DNA from: Anarhynchus alexandrinus
Lineage: Eukaryota; Chordata; Aves; Charadriiformes; Charadriidae
NCBI GenBank assembly: GCA_008711295.1
Contig: VUYV01000008.1
Coordinates: 338,798-402,797, forward strand
DNA length: 64,000 bases
Direction: 5' to 3'
In this document: positions 1-22,200 of the stretch, in pieces
Layout of the letters: each line of letters begins with the position of its first letter
Numbering within the stretch: the stretch's first letter is position 1
Notes under the pieces: generated by a model
What the model saw: only the letters and a program-made list of their open reading frames with translations
Told to the model about the DNA's origin: nothing
Databases searched by the model: none
Position numbers and translations under genes: made by a program

Positions 1-690
1 TCCCTACATTGCTTCACTACCTCTTTGTAGTCCTCCTGAGTGGCCTGCCCTTCCTTCCAAAGGCCATATATCCTCTTTTTTTCCCTAAGCTGCAACACTA
101 GCTCCCTGCTTAGCCAGGCCGGTCTTTTTCCCCGATGGCTTGTCTTCCGACACACGGGGACAGCCTGCTCTTGCGCCTTTAGGACTTCCTTCTTGAAAAA
201 CATCCAAGCTTCCTGGGCTTCCAAGCTTCCAGTGGAGCAGGTAGCGCAGAGCGGTTTGTGCAGTCTCCATCCTATCCAAGACCAACCTTGAGCAGACTGA
301 CCTGACCCCATAGCTGGCAGGAGGCTGGGCAAGAGACCCTTCCAATCTGAGTCCCTTCCAACCCAAGTCATCCTATGATCCCCTAATTACAACCCTCTCC
401 ATACCTTACATGAAAGAAACCTGTGTAGACCAATTCCATCAGTAGCTCCAGGACAGGGAGTGTATCTTCCTTGCTCTGGACACTGGAAAAGTCCTGCCTC
501 CCTGCTACATGGTCTGGACTCCTCCTGTGTCCATGTACTTGAGCTTTGCAGTTGGGCCATCATCATTTTTCCCTTAACACGTGTCTGGTCATGCAGTCAC
601 TCCCAAGCTGCAACTCAGTGAAGGAGGTGCTGGGATAAATAGGAGCGCAGTTGCACCTTTCCAATTGAGTCCTGTGCTCTCTCCCACCAG
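1..690. other. DUOX2 intron (left edge) with CR1-like tail
   Basis: No coding exon is recognisable before the acceptor at 690. About 310-385 reads like an eroded CR1 3' end on the + strand (a CCCTTCCAACC-type block, then TCCTATGATCC). The stretch before it (40-291) stays open for 83 codons but matches no family I know; it may be repeat-derived. Confidence 0.5.
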
Positions 691-9616
<8,926 letters not shown>

Positions 9617-10380
9617 CCCTGCCCCATGCCATTTCACCCGCGGGCTGCAATCTTCATTGGAAACGTGTGTTTGACCCCAGCACCCATGCGGCGATTCTTT
9701 GGGTGGCCATGGCCCTGGGCTCCCAGTCTCACCATGGGAGACAGCCATCTGTGGCCAAGAACATGGATGCTGAGACCCGCGGAGCTGAGACCAGCACGCG
9801 GTGCACCAGCAAAGCATTGCCATCCCAGCATCACCCCACACGGCCCCGGTGTGAGCCCCTGAGCCCAGGGCATCCTGCTACTGTCCACGTGCTCCTCCAG
9901 GGTCCAGCTGGAGTGTCCCAATGCAGAAAACCCATTGTTCAAGTCAAGCCCGGCTCTGCCACCTTAATCCCGTGAGACAAAGCCCGTGCGCTGCCGGGTC
10001 ACACGGGGAATGGCTCTCAGCGGCTTTTGGGAATGGCTTGGTGCCTCCGCACAACCTGAATTCATGGCACTTTGCCCCAAGACCCAAGCAGCATGCACAT
10101 GGGGTGAGAAGCCAGAGAGCTCTCCACCATCCCTCTCCTTGAAACAGGCTCAGCTCTCCGAACGCACTCGTTTGTGCCCGCTCGTTAGTACTCCAAGCCT
10201 TACCTGGGTTTGCATAGGGCCTTAGTTGTGTTTGCGTTGGTTTCTTTCAGCAGCGTCACCATCCTTTGATCGGGGATCATTTGTGCTTGTTTAACTAATG
10301 CCTGGCTTTGCATCGCTGGGCTGCCACGCTCGCAGGCTGTGACTGAGCTTAAATAAAGCTGATTGATTGAAATTTTAAAT
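9617..10380 (+). other. DUOX2: DUOX2 3' UTR
   Basis: Unspliced sequence from the stop to just past the polyadenylation signal, about 760 nt. No repeat or second ORF of interest is seen in it. Confidence 0.75.
10352..10357 (+). terminator. DUOX2: DUOX2 polyadenylation signal AATAAA
   Basis: A canonical hexamer about 735 nt after the stop, followed by a T-rich stretch. It is the first AATAAA downstream of the DUOX2 stop. Confidence 0.8.
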
Positions 10381-10490
10381 CATTTTCTTGCCTCCTGTAG
10401 TTGGGTCTCAGTCACCTGGAGGCTTCCAACACTTGTGGCACAGTGCTGGCCTTGCTCCTGTTACAGAGTCTTTGCAACAGCCCGCTGGGT

Positions 10491-11078
10491 AATAGAATCA
10501 CAGAATGGTTTGGGTTAGAAGGGACCTGAAAGACCATCTAGTTCCATCCCCCTGCCATGAGCAGGGACACCTCCCACCAGCCCAGGTTGCTCCAAGCCCC
10601 ATCCAACCTGGCCTGGAACACCTCCAGGGATGGGGCAGCCACAGCTTCTCTGGGCAACCTGCGCCAGGGGCCCACCACCCTCACAATCAAGAAATTCTTC
10701 CCAATATCTAACCTAACTCTCCGCTCTTTCAGTTTAAAACCGTTCCCCTTTGTCCCATTGCTCCCCTCTCTGATCAAGAGTCCCTCCCCAGCTCTCCTGG
10801 AGTCCCTTTAGTGACTGGAAGGAGCTCTAAAGTCTCCCCGGAGCCTTCTCTTCTCCAGGCTGAACAACCCCAACTCTCCCAGCTGAGGGGCTCCAGCCCT
10901 CGCAGCATCTTCGGGGCCTCCTCTGGCCCCACTCCAACAGGTCCGTGTCCTTCTGCTGTTGGTGGCCCCAGAACTGGAGGCAGCACTTGCAGGGGGGTCT
11001 CCCCAGAGCGGCACAGAGGGGCAGAATCCCCTCCCTCACCCTGCTGGCCACGCTGCTGGGGATGCAGCCCAGGTTAAA
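10491..11078 (-). repeat. CR1 retroposon (3' end, ~590 bp)
   Basis: The + strand begins AATAGAATCACAGAATGG, the reverse complement of the CR1 tail. It continues with the antisense CR1 3' UTR and ORF2 end (GGGCAACCTGCGCCAG, TCTCCCCGGAGCCTTCTCTT, GCTGGCCACGCTGCTGGGGA). Truncated at its 5' end, as is usual. It fills much of the gap between the DUOX2 and SORD 3' ends. Confidence 0.95.
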
Positions 11079-11915
11079 CAGCGAGTTTCCCCCACACTGG
11101 TGATGCACATAGCGTGAGGTGGGGTGGGATACCTATTCGAGCCCAGGCACAGCCCCTCAGACTGTCCTACCATGCTCAGCACCCCCAAAAATGCCCCCGC
11201 GGTGGCAGTGCCCCACAGCCAGACCTGGCACGGGAGCAAATTACAGCCAAGGAGCCCAAAGAGGCTGAGCCTCAAGAACAGCTTCAGCCCTTGGGGCGTT
11301 AAACAGCCCCCCTCCAAGACCACAGGGAGTAGCTCTACATTTGATGGTAATAACGGGGTCTGTGATGGCCAGCCATCCCCCCGCCATGCCAGCATGGGAG
11401 CCGGGGGCCGGGAGAGCCCTACGCAAGAAGCCCCGGCTCACACCCAGTGCCCACAGCTAGGCAGCCTTCCCCTCTCTGGCCATTGCACACCCTTTGGCAA
11501 GGTGCGTTTTAGCAATTCTTGGACAGGATCTGCTAACACCACATCTGATTACGGGGTCACGCTCCTGGGTAGATTTTTCCAACACATTTTGACATTTCAT
11601 GACCCTGTTTACACTGAGCAGTACTTTGACTGCTTCTCCTGGCTATGGAAAGTCCCCCTGAGTTACGTCTTAGCCCTGTAAAACACCGTATCGACTTGCA
11701 GGCTTCTACCTCTGCCAAGATTAACTAATCAACCCCTGCAATACAAGCTTTGGTTTGCAAGCGGTTGGGTCATTTATGGTTTCATAGTCCTGCCTGCACC
11801 GAGCTCACCTGCAGCCTGGTGACACCCAACAGCGCAACAGAGCCAGAGTCTACAAGGTCTCCAGAGCCCGAAGTCACAGACCCCTTCAAACCACCCACCC
11901 AATGCCTTAATGGAC
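11079..11915. other. Intergenic, DUOX2-SORD
   Basis: Between the CR1 and the predicted SORD cleavage site. A 185-codon open frame at 11124-11681 (+) shows no family signature and is treated as chance. Nothing else is recognised. Confidence 0.5.
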
Positions 11916-13094
11916 ACGGACGCATCAGGTAGGTAGCATTTATTGAGGAAAGTTCAGTACCGGCCCAAGAAAGGGACTGATCTCTCAAGACTAAAATTAA
12001 CATGACTGTAATCAAAAATTAGATTTTGTTATCTGCAACCTGCTACCTCGTTAGTACCTCGTTCGTGGCTCACAAACTCAGCAGGAAGGTCCGATAGCCC
12101 CGAAAATCTACGATTCATTCGCAGTGGTAAAACCTTTGAGTGATGCTGTCCCCTTACTCCTCACCTGCGCTCCCCTCCATGCTAAAAACCGTCTGTGCTC
12201 CCCCCCAACCGCAGCCCCTCCTTGGGAGTCATGTAAGGACAGGGCTTTCTGTGGTCCCAAGCCGGGGACAGGGCAGTTTCCCTGCAAACACACTGCAGCC
12301 TGCTCTGCGGTGCTCCTTCTGCCCCACAGGGAGCTGCTGGGGTGGGATGACACAGCAGATATGGTCCCAGCTGGCCTCCAGACCAGCTTCTTCTAAAAAG
12401 CCCTGGGCTCCGAGCTTTGAGCCCGTGGTTTGCTATTTGCAAAGAGCGTGGAGAGAATGACCTGAATGCGCTTCCCGTAGAGGTGGGCTGGCCAGGCTTT
12501 GTTCCACTGGCTGTTACAGTCCCTGAGCATCCCCGAGAGAAGGTGCGACTGGAAGGTGGAATATTCACATAGGGCCATCCCTCGCCCAGGGATTGCCACG
12601 CGGGAAGAGCTGCGGCACGCACAGCCCCGGGGCAGTGCTGGGGCGGGAAGATGGAAGGTCAGCATCTCCCTCCTCGCTTCACCCATGCGGCCGGTGACAC
12701 CCTCATCCAGCGCATCCGCATGGACAAACCCAGCGCCCACCACGCAGGCGGCTCTGCCCCATACATGCAGAGAGATCACGGCTCTTCTGTGTGTGGGGTG
12801 TGGCGGGCAAGAGCCAACTGTGTGAACCATCATCTCTAACCAAACAGCAGTGTTTTGATTCAAACTATTCCCTATTGCCCCTCCATTTGTGGTTACCTGT
12901 TAATACTCTAATGGTGTATCCCTCAGTGCCATTCACCCTCATTATCGTTTGATTTTCCAGCTCTATTACAAAGCAGTGCCTGCATAAGGTGACTGTGTTA
13001 ACATGCAACAGCCATACATCAGCCTCCTGCGGCCTCATGCTTCGCATCTCAGGCAGGCGGTGTAACGGGGGAGAGGGCCGGGCACTGCAGCATC
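11915..13094 (-). other. SORD: SORD 3' UTR
   Basis: Sequence between the SORD stop and the only strong minus-strand polyadenylation signal downstream, about 1.15-1.18 kb. The exact cleavage point is inferred. Confidence 0.65.
11939..11944 (-). terminator. SORD: SORD polyadenylation signal AATAAA
   Basis: TTTATT on the + strand reads AATAAA for SORD. No competing canonical hexamer was found between it and the stop codon. Confidence 0.7.
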
Positions 13095-13260
13095 TCAGGG
13101 GTTGTGGTCGGTGGGGTCACATTTCAGCATCACTTTGACCCCCTCGCCCCTCTTGGTGGTCTCAAACGCCTCAAGAGCCTTTTCCAGGGGGAAGCGATGC
13201 GTAACCAAGGGCTTGACATTGATCCGCTTGGATGCCAGCAGAGCAATTGCAACAGGCCAC
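13095..13260 (-). CDS. SORD: SORD last coding exon (exon 9)
   Basis: Acceptor CTTGCAG on the minus strand. Encodes [20 protein letters not shown], then [20 protein letters not shown] and [12 protein letters not shown], stop TGA at 13095-13097. Ends like human SORD. Confidence 0.96.
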
Positions 13261-16200
13261 CTGCAAGGGAAATGGGGAGCAGGAGGTGAAAGCAGCCACC
13301 AGTTTGGAGCCCCGAGGAACGAGCACGGATGAGCCTGGTTTCATTAATTTCCTTAGCCCAGGCAACCATGGGGAGTTTTGCCCGCAAAGAATCTTCCGGA
13401 GGGGGAACCTCAAGCATCAGGCATGGGAGATGGGACAAACCAACTGCTTTGGGCTGTCGAGCACCGAGATGGCACTGCTATACACAGCTGGCTGTGCTTC
13501 ACCTGCCAAAGGCTGAGAAAGCGAAAATCACAGGAAACAACTGTACTTCTAAAGCACCGAATGAAAAACAAAACTGCCATGCGCCCCTCTCCTCTCGCCT
13601 CCTTGCTTGCAGACTGATCACTGTGGAGTTCAAACTCACTGCCTCGGTGCAGGGAGAAGAAAGGAAAAGCCTCAGCTTCCAACCTCTTCTTTGGCAGAGA
13701 CTCGCCCCATTTGATTGCCTTGCCACTCCACTTGAATGGTCCAAATTAGAGGGATGGGGATACAAAGGGACGCAGCAGCTAATCTAATTCCCAAACCGCC
13801 TATGTAAAGGCATTTCTCCTTTTAAGAAGGAGCCCGACTACATCTCATAAATCCTTCTTGGAAAACTACCTCGACAGATTAAGCAAATATTCTTGCTCCG
13901 CTAGCAAGAAACTACAGCTCTGGACATAGCAGAAACCAGGCTGCAAACCTGCAATGTCTCAAGCCCTGCCCAAGCAGTACAAGAGGAAAGAGAGGACAGC
14001 AGAGCTTCTCCTGCCTTCAGGGTGAGGCCAGCTTTCAGTACACTCAAAGACCTGCCTGCCCACGAGCCGTGCCGTTCAGTTCTCTGTAAAGAGCACATAT
14101 GCCTTCAGACTGGCTCCAGACGTATCTTCAGCTCCAGCGAAATGATGAAAACTAAAGAAGGCTCTTGCTCATCCCAGCATTCGCTGATCTCCAACAAGGT
14201 TGATGGATGTGATTTCCCCCCATGAGGAGGAAGGAGAGCAGAGCTGGGCACCAGCAGCGAGGCTGGGTATGCACGGCTCGGCATGGGATGCGGCGCTTGG
14301 GATTTTGACTCTTTGCCCAGTATTAACATACCCCACATCCTTTGCCTCAAAACAGACAATATAACAGTTAGGAAGGTGGGCACCAGCAGGCAGCCAGCTA
14401 TTCAGAAGGCAGTGTGTAGGGTCAGGGCCAGGCCAAGCTGCTGCTTAGAGATCTCCCAGCACAAAGGGTTGAAGCAGCTGAAAGCTGTGTGTTCCTCCCT
14501 GCCATGCCATGAGCCAGCACGCTTGTGGACAAGCCAGTCTCTTCTAAAACACCCCCAGCACCTGCCCTGCCCTTTCTACAAGGCATAAGAATTAAAGGCA
14601 CAAATGTTAATTATGATTCTTTTTTTTTTTTTTTAATTTTGGCCTGCTTGCTTGCAGCAGAGTAAGGGTTTATTTGGTCTCTTCCTTCCTTTGCACCAAA
14701 CGCTGCATGAAATGGGAGAGTGGGACAACCCAGCTGGACTACTTTGTTGTGGTCAAGTCTGCAGTGCAGGGCTCATCCAGGAACCAAGGTATAAAATGCA
14801 GGACACATCAGGCAGATTGTCTGCACTGCAGGATTGGCATTTCAGAGTGACATGAGGTTTAACCAACTGTAAGGAAAATCGTCCTTTTCTACGTCCTCTC
14901 TCCTTGTGGAAAGCAAGAATTACTACAGGACAGACTTGGAGACAAATCAGCCCACCCTGCATGACACTCACGTGTTGCAGTAGCGGAATATCCCCCGGAT
15001 ATCCACCTCCCGCACGGCAGCGTTCACGATGGGCACAGTGACCATCTCAGGCCCCAGCCCCACCAGCACCAAGGTCCCACCAGAACGAGTGGCCTGGAGA
15101 ACAAACACACAAATATGTTGTATTTTGCAAAATACAGTCACCAGAGCCTGTGCGGCAGTCTGTAAACAAATAAAGCCACACTTCGCGGCTGTAATGGACT
15201 GCCCGAAGCATGGCAGAGAAGCCAGGGGAGAGACAGGATGCTGCCAGGACCCCGTAAGCATGAAATATGCAATAAACAAGGCTTAAAAAGCAATCTTTCG
15301 AAAATCTCTGAAAGATTTTGGTATATAAATCTCATTCTGAAAAATGAATGGCACTTAGGAGTACAAAAAGTACTTTTGGATTTCAGTGGGAGAGATTTAA
15401 AACCAAGAGCCTGATGCTCCCCTGGAATTTCCCTTTTCACAGCTTGTCCCATTTGCCTCCTGTCCTTTCATTGTGAAACTCTGCACCACCTGCTCCACAT
15501 CCTCCCGTTAGGCAGTTCATGACAGCAAAACATCCCCTCCTTAACTGCTTTCTTCACCTGCTGGAATTAATTTTCTCAATTATTCTCCTTATTTGGACAT
15601 AACTTCAACTTAATGGAAGATGCTGTCCTACTTGTCCCAGCTCCCTGATGCTGCTGCATACCCATACTTGGGTTTTGGGGTCTTACTGCAGTCTCTTTGG
15701 TAAGTGCACCTAAGCATCAAATCAGACAATTATCCCCATGCTGTCTGCAAAGACCTTAACTATTTGTCTCTCTTAGTCTGTTGTCTAATGAGCACCTTCT
15801 CTCCCCCACACCAAGCCCACTGAAATTAAGCACTATGAGAGCAAAATAGCTGTCATCCACTGCGGCGTCCCAGAAAAAGAAAAGCCAATGCCATCACTGC
15901 TTTACCTTGGGGACAAGTGGTACTCACATAAATGCCAGCCTGGATGCAGGCTTGCACTCCCGTACACTCCACAGTTATCTCTGGCATGCAGCCAAGCAGA
16001 CTTTCCACCTTGGAGGCCACCTCCTGCGGGGTCTCATTCTTCACCTGAATGGTGAAATCCGCCCCAACCTCCTTGGCTTTTTGCAGGCGAGAGGCAGATA
16101 AATCTGGGGAAAGACAAAACAAGTCAAGAACTGCAGCATTATGTGAAGCGGAAGGGGAGAAAGAACCTGAGCCTGGAATCTGCTTCCTACCCCCATCTGA

Positions 16201-19200
16201 TGTCTCAACAGAGCCACCTTCATTTGGTGACCAGCTGCCAAGTCTCAGGAAAGAAGACAGAATTTGTTATGTAGTAGGACAAGGTGGGAAACTGAAGCCC
16301 ACTAGTACCTTCTCAAGAATTTATGTAGACTGCCCAGACCAAAGGGCTTCCCAGCCTTGATGTAAGTAGGCCACCATCGTGTGACCTTGATGGAAGCACA
16401 CAGATCCAGGGTATGAACATGTGTTTGCAGGGCAGCACACAACCAGGAGAGGAAAGGATCTATGTTCCCCTCCCTCAAATTCACGCAGCCTTCAGTGAGG
16501 AGGCAGTGTGGAGACCTGCTCACTTTTCTGGGCAGGCAGAGAAGGATGAGCAATGAGGCCAACTTAGAGACACGGGAGATGCCAAAGACTTTCCAGCTGC
16601 AGAAGAGGGTGTGCTTCAACGAGGCTAAAGCATAAACTCACAGATGAAATCCACACCACGCAAAGCAATGTCCAAGTGAAGGAACAGCTGCCACCTCTAG
16701 ACTCGAGGGGTGTCTTCTAAGACGATCAGTTCGTAGATCTCCCAATTTCTCTTTGGTACTGCAGGAACACTGAGAGTGTGCCAAGACAAACTAGAAGGCC
16801 AAGCTTAACTCCTAAGGGCATGCACATCAATGCCACAAGCAGAAACAACAGCAGGAACAGCCGTGGCCAAGCACTGGCGTGTTGCTGTCCCGATACCGCA
16901 GAGCGGAAGAATCTCAGTGCAGGCAAAGGCAAAAGGGAGAAGGAGGGCCAGACAGCTGAGCTACACTCACCCTGTTTGAACAGCGCGGTTGTGTCTTACC
17001 AGAGCTGCCACTGTCTGAGGCTGCACTGCCCAGTGTCTCTCTGGCAGTGACTCTTTCATAAAGCAGCTTCACTAATTCATCCACTAGTGAAAACGGACGG
17101 TAAAAAAACACATTATACACACACTCAGCGAGTTAACCTTGGGAGGAGCCAACAATGAGGCAAAAAAACACCCCTCGCTTTTGCATTTTCCTTCCCTAGC
17201 TCTCAGGATTATTTGCTATTGCTCACACCCTCAAGGATACCTCTCAAAGGGTGCTAAGCAGAGGTAAGGTTGCTCTGACCTTGCTCCCCGATGACCCAGA
17301 AATCCCTGGCGATGGACAGCACAGCACCAAGAAGCCTTTCTGACAGGAGACGTCAGGCTCAGAGGATCATTAATGCGGCCATTTCTCTTCTAGCGGTACC
17401 AGATGATAGCAGATCACGAGCTCTCTGAGGGCCTCCTCAACGACCCAACAGCAGATGCTTTCAGCTGAGCGAACTGCAGAATGCACTGGTTGTCAACACT
17501 GAGTGCGTCCCTGCTGTTACAGACCTCTCCCATCCTTTTACCCTCCTTGTAACAGCATTGGAGGCTGCTGAGCATCTCTCAAGCAGTTTCTGTCACAGAT
17601 GAATGAGCAAGCAAGCCCATTAAAAAAAGAAGGGAGTGGATCTGGTAATATGGTGGACCTCAGATACTCCATAAACACAGCAACAAAGCTGGTGATGATA
17701 AACGTCTGCGAGGGCACGGCTGTACTCTGGTACTCTGTCTAGAGGGATCTTGACAGCACTGTAAATTTCTTTTGAAGATCCACAAAATTGTTTGTACCAT
17801 GGAGCGAGCTGCCCTGGTGGGCAGCCACACCGTTTGTCTCTTATCTTCCTCGTCCCATGGAAGGAAGCCACCCATCCCTCTCCAGGCACCACTGGTGACC
17901 ATGACATCTCTGGAGATAAAGAGGTGGACAGCAGAGAAGAGTGGCATTTCCTAGGCAGAAAAAAACTCTTCGCCTTGCACTGAAGCAGTGGTCTGCAGAG
18001 GCCTGTATGTTGGCCCTGGAAAAGACATCCAGATCAAAGGTGGAAACCAAGCTGTAACAGCCAAGGTTTCCTAGACCCAAAATTGAGGGGTGAGCAATGT
18101 CCTAGGCTTGAAGACTTGGATGCCTTTGCCAGGAGCACTCTCCTCTCCAGGACACACTGCACACCCACCAACCACAAAGAGGAAAATACCCACCTCACCA
18201 GGGCACAGTCTTCAGAGAAGTCAGAGATGGAGGTGGGGGGGAAAATATCAAGGGCAAAGAGAAGGAGGATGAGGCCACTGCTCCAACATGAACCGCTCTG
18301 ACTCAGCCCCAGCGCTGGGAGGGAGCCAGGCCAGAGGACCTACTCTGCCCAGCACAGGGTGAATGTGATGTTACCTACTGCCAGGGCAGGGGATGGACAT
18401 GCCCACACCGGCAGCAGGAATGCTCAGGATGCTGGGTGCGGGCACACCCACTGAGATAAGCACCCAGGAGACCTGTGGAAGGAGTTTCAAGAAGGGATAA
18501 CAAAGGGTAATAAAATGCAGACAAAGGAGGAAAAGCCAAGGCTGAAAAGTAAGGGCAGCATCACCCTGGAAGCCTCAACGTGGGCCCTCATTCCTGTGGC
18601 TGCAGGAGGCTTTAGTCAGGTCTGTCCTTCCCAAGCTCTGAGCATTGGGCCTCAGGCCATGTGTACGGTCATGACCTTCTGCTGGCTGAGCTGCACTCAG
18701 AGGCTTCCCACACAGCAAAAGCATGGGCATGGGCATTTTTGAGGCACCTGAAGTGCTAAGAAACACTTCTGCCTGGCATGGCTGGTGTCTCCCAAAGCTC
18801 AGTGTACAGCAAGGAAACCACGGGGGCTCAATGGACTAAACTCCCCATGATGTTTGGTCTCAAAACCCCAGCTTGCAGCAGACACAGCTGGATTCAGCCA
18901 TTTATAGAATCTGCCCTGTCACTAACGTATTTTATACTGTCTCTTTGGCAGAAATACATCCAGAAGCAGAGTTCTGGAGAAACAAGCCATGCCTGCCAGT
19001 GCCTTTCAAAGTGACCACAAAAGTCACTCTCAGGCAGCAAAAAAAACCCCATACTTTTCCTATAGTTGGCCTCTGTTTTGCTGCCCTGCTCAGGAAGGAA
19101 GTCCTCGCATCAGAGAGGCATACAGGATGCAGCAGCAATACTGTCAGACCTGGTCAGGGCTGCGATAACATCTTGGTACACCTGGCCTAAGTGAATCACC

Positions 19201-22200
19201 GCTAAGCACTGACTGAAGCTGACAGATCTGCAGATTATCAAACGAGAAGGTTACCGTATTGTTTAGAGCTCCAGCCACTTGTGAGTCTTGAGAAGGACCA
19301 AGTCGTTCGGATTTTAAACCTTACTGTGGCTGAACCCTACACAATTCTTGGCAAACCAGTCAATTATACAATTAAAGGGTTGTATCTTGCCTCTAGTCAG
19401 AAATTTCTTTTCACTTCCTGGCGGCTGGAGCTAATTAAAGTTTTGGCTGCCAGATTAAGAGTAGCCCATTCTTGTATCTCTGCTCCCACGGAAGTTATCA
19501 AATTACACTTAAGCTTCTCGTGATGGTTTACGAGCCAACTTAACAGGCAAATATTCTTAAAGCTCTCACACTTTCTATGTTGATCTTCTTTCACAAAGGA
19601 ATTGAACTCTGTCCAGATATTCATCTTCCCTGACCTTGACTTCCAGGGTTTCTGGAGGCACCGGCACCCAGGACTTCAGATTTAGATAGCATGAGGGGAA
19701 TAGTTTCCCCTAAATAGGAATTACTAAGTGACAGAGTAAGGCAAGACAGCCCAGCATCACCATATGAACACCCAAACTGTCACTTCACTTGCTGGGGATT
19801 AAGGCTGCTCTTTTACATGCCTCTAAGGAGAAAAGCAGCTTTCCAGAACAACAGCGATGCCCACAGCAAGGCAGAAGGACAGGAGAAGGCTGTCCATAAA
19901 TATCAAGCACACCCACTCAGCAGCAGAGCGGAGAAAGCCATAGATCTTAGGGAACAGTAGATGAGGATCTGTGAAACAAACCGATCTTCTGCACCCAACT
20001 GCAGTCCATTAAATACATCAAACCCCATCCCTCATAAGGAAGAACACTAGTCTGCCAGGAATAAAGCACTTCAGGGAAAAGAGCAAAGGTTATCAGAAGA
20101 GCTAATACCTTTTATCGGGCAAGCTGCCTTATCTGGGAAGAAAGGCAAGCTTTGACACACACAAGCCTTTGGAAGGGTAGGGCTGAGCTTTAGCTACAGC
20201 GCCGGCTGCTCTCTGGGAGTTCCAGAGAAGGGACCCAACCCCTCGGCAGAGATGTAACTTTCCAAAATTCATTGACTCCAGGTGCGCCAAAGACACTCAG
20301 CACAGAAGCTGTAGGAGGCAAGTTCTCCCCAGGTGAGGAAAAAGCTCTTCTAGATATTTCTGTATTTGTGTGTGGCTTGTCAAAACAAACACAAACATTT
20401 AAAGCCTTAAGTGCTGTGCAGACAAAGCTCTTCATACACAAACACATCATAAAAACTCTGGGCAATGAATTCAAAGAATCTGGTAGCAAAGTACAAGAGA
20501 GCCTTTGTGGGCAGACAGGTGTTGGCTCCTAAAGCTGACACAAAAAGCAGTTCCTTGAGAAGGGCAGCAAAATCCCCAGCGGCAACGAGCCAAACTAAAC
20601 CCATTCCTCAGCTCATGTCACGTACAAATATTTGATGAGGGACAGCACCTCCATGGGTGTCTCTGAGCATCCCAGCCAAACGCCTCTCAGGTGGGAGATG
20701 TCTACAAGTCAGGATCATTACCTACGCCAAGGCGTAAAGATAAGAAGGTGTTAATTCCATGTAGCCGAGCTTGCTCACCCTACAAACCAGGTACCAAGAA
20801 CTTCCTATGGCCACCTGGAGCCCTACGGCACATGCTATACAGACCTGCTTGCCAGGAGCAGTCTACAGGCAGAGGCAGCAGCAGCTCCCGGTGTTACAGG
20901 GAAGACACATTCAGGCAGGACCAGGGATGGGGCAGCAGGCTGAACCAGCTGCCTCAGCCCCACCAACCCCTGCCAGCTCACCAAGCCCTTCCCCACCCAA
21001 GGACTGGGTCATCCACCAGCCCCTGCACCAGCTCAGCTTGACAGCAAGGTTCCTCACACGTGATTCAAGAGGCAGAGCTGCTTTTCCTGCTATAGCAACC
21101 ATCATCCTCAAATGACAACACTTTGCAAAATCTGAGGCCTGGACTGATCATGTCCATCAAGCACACGCCTGCAGGGTGCGGCCAGCAGAGCAAAAAATGC
21201 CCTGGACACGGCAGCAAGAGTATTTAGGGAGGAGAAGGCAATAATCTGCTTTAGGTTTTGTCATGAGCTACTACTGAAGGATGCTTCCGCAAAGGCAAGA
21301 GGGTGGGACCTGAATTTTGTCTCTCAACCCGAAGACAGAAACACAGTGATCAAGAGGTCAAAAATACACCCAGCCCCAAGTGTGGGAGGTGCAGTAACAG
21401 CCTTCTGAAAGGTCCATGTTGGGGCTTTGGCCCAAAAACGCTGTAGCAACCTGTGCTCGATGTGTAGTCTTACCTGTAACTGCTCCTCCCAGCCACCACT
21501 GCTCAGAAGGATCAAAGAGTAGTGGAAACACCACTTCCAGGCCCTGTCCAAACCCCAGGTGGAAATTTCAACCAGGGAATCTTCTGAGGTTACTCCAGCT
21601 CTCAATACTTCTGGGCAAGCTACACAGAGAAGAGCCTGAACTTTGAGGCGAGGTGAAGGGAGCCGGGCTGGGTTAGCAGGGCAAAGAGAAGGGGGGATCG
21701 AATGTCTCTTTGCAACAACCAGAAGGGCAGCAACAAAGACGATGGAGACTCATTTCCATTGTTGCAGACAATACAAGGGGAAATACCCACAAATGACAGT
21801 TTTTGAGTCGACCCCAGAAAAAGCTTCTTCATTAGGAGGTGGCGCGATCCTGGAGTAGGTATCCAGAAAGGTGTGATGTTCATCCTCAGCAGTTTTCCAG
21901 CCGCAGCTAGACAAAAACATGGCTGCAAGCGGCAGTGGGCTAGAAACCTCCAGGGCACAGTTAGGCAAAGGAAGGCCCATTCCTGAAATGCAGGGACACT
22001 GGAAAGGCCGCTTCAGTCATTGCGGATAATCAGTGGAAAATGAACCCCCCAGCATGACAGCAGAAAGAAGGGCAGCAAAAGAGAACTAGAGGGACAATGT
22101 GGCTGCACACAGAAAGGACTGTGAAAACACGTGTCCAGGCCATCACCTAGCACTACAAGAGGAAGGAAAAAAAATCTGCTCAGAGCAAACCTCCAAGAAT

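Noticed and set aside
11124..11681. 185-codon + strand frame between DUOX2 and SORD
   Set aside because: No recognisable residues or splice structure; lies beside a CR1 in GC-rich DNA.
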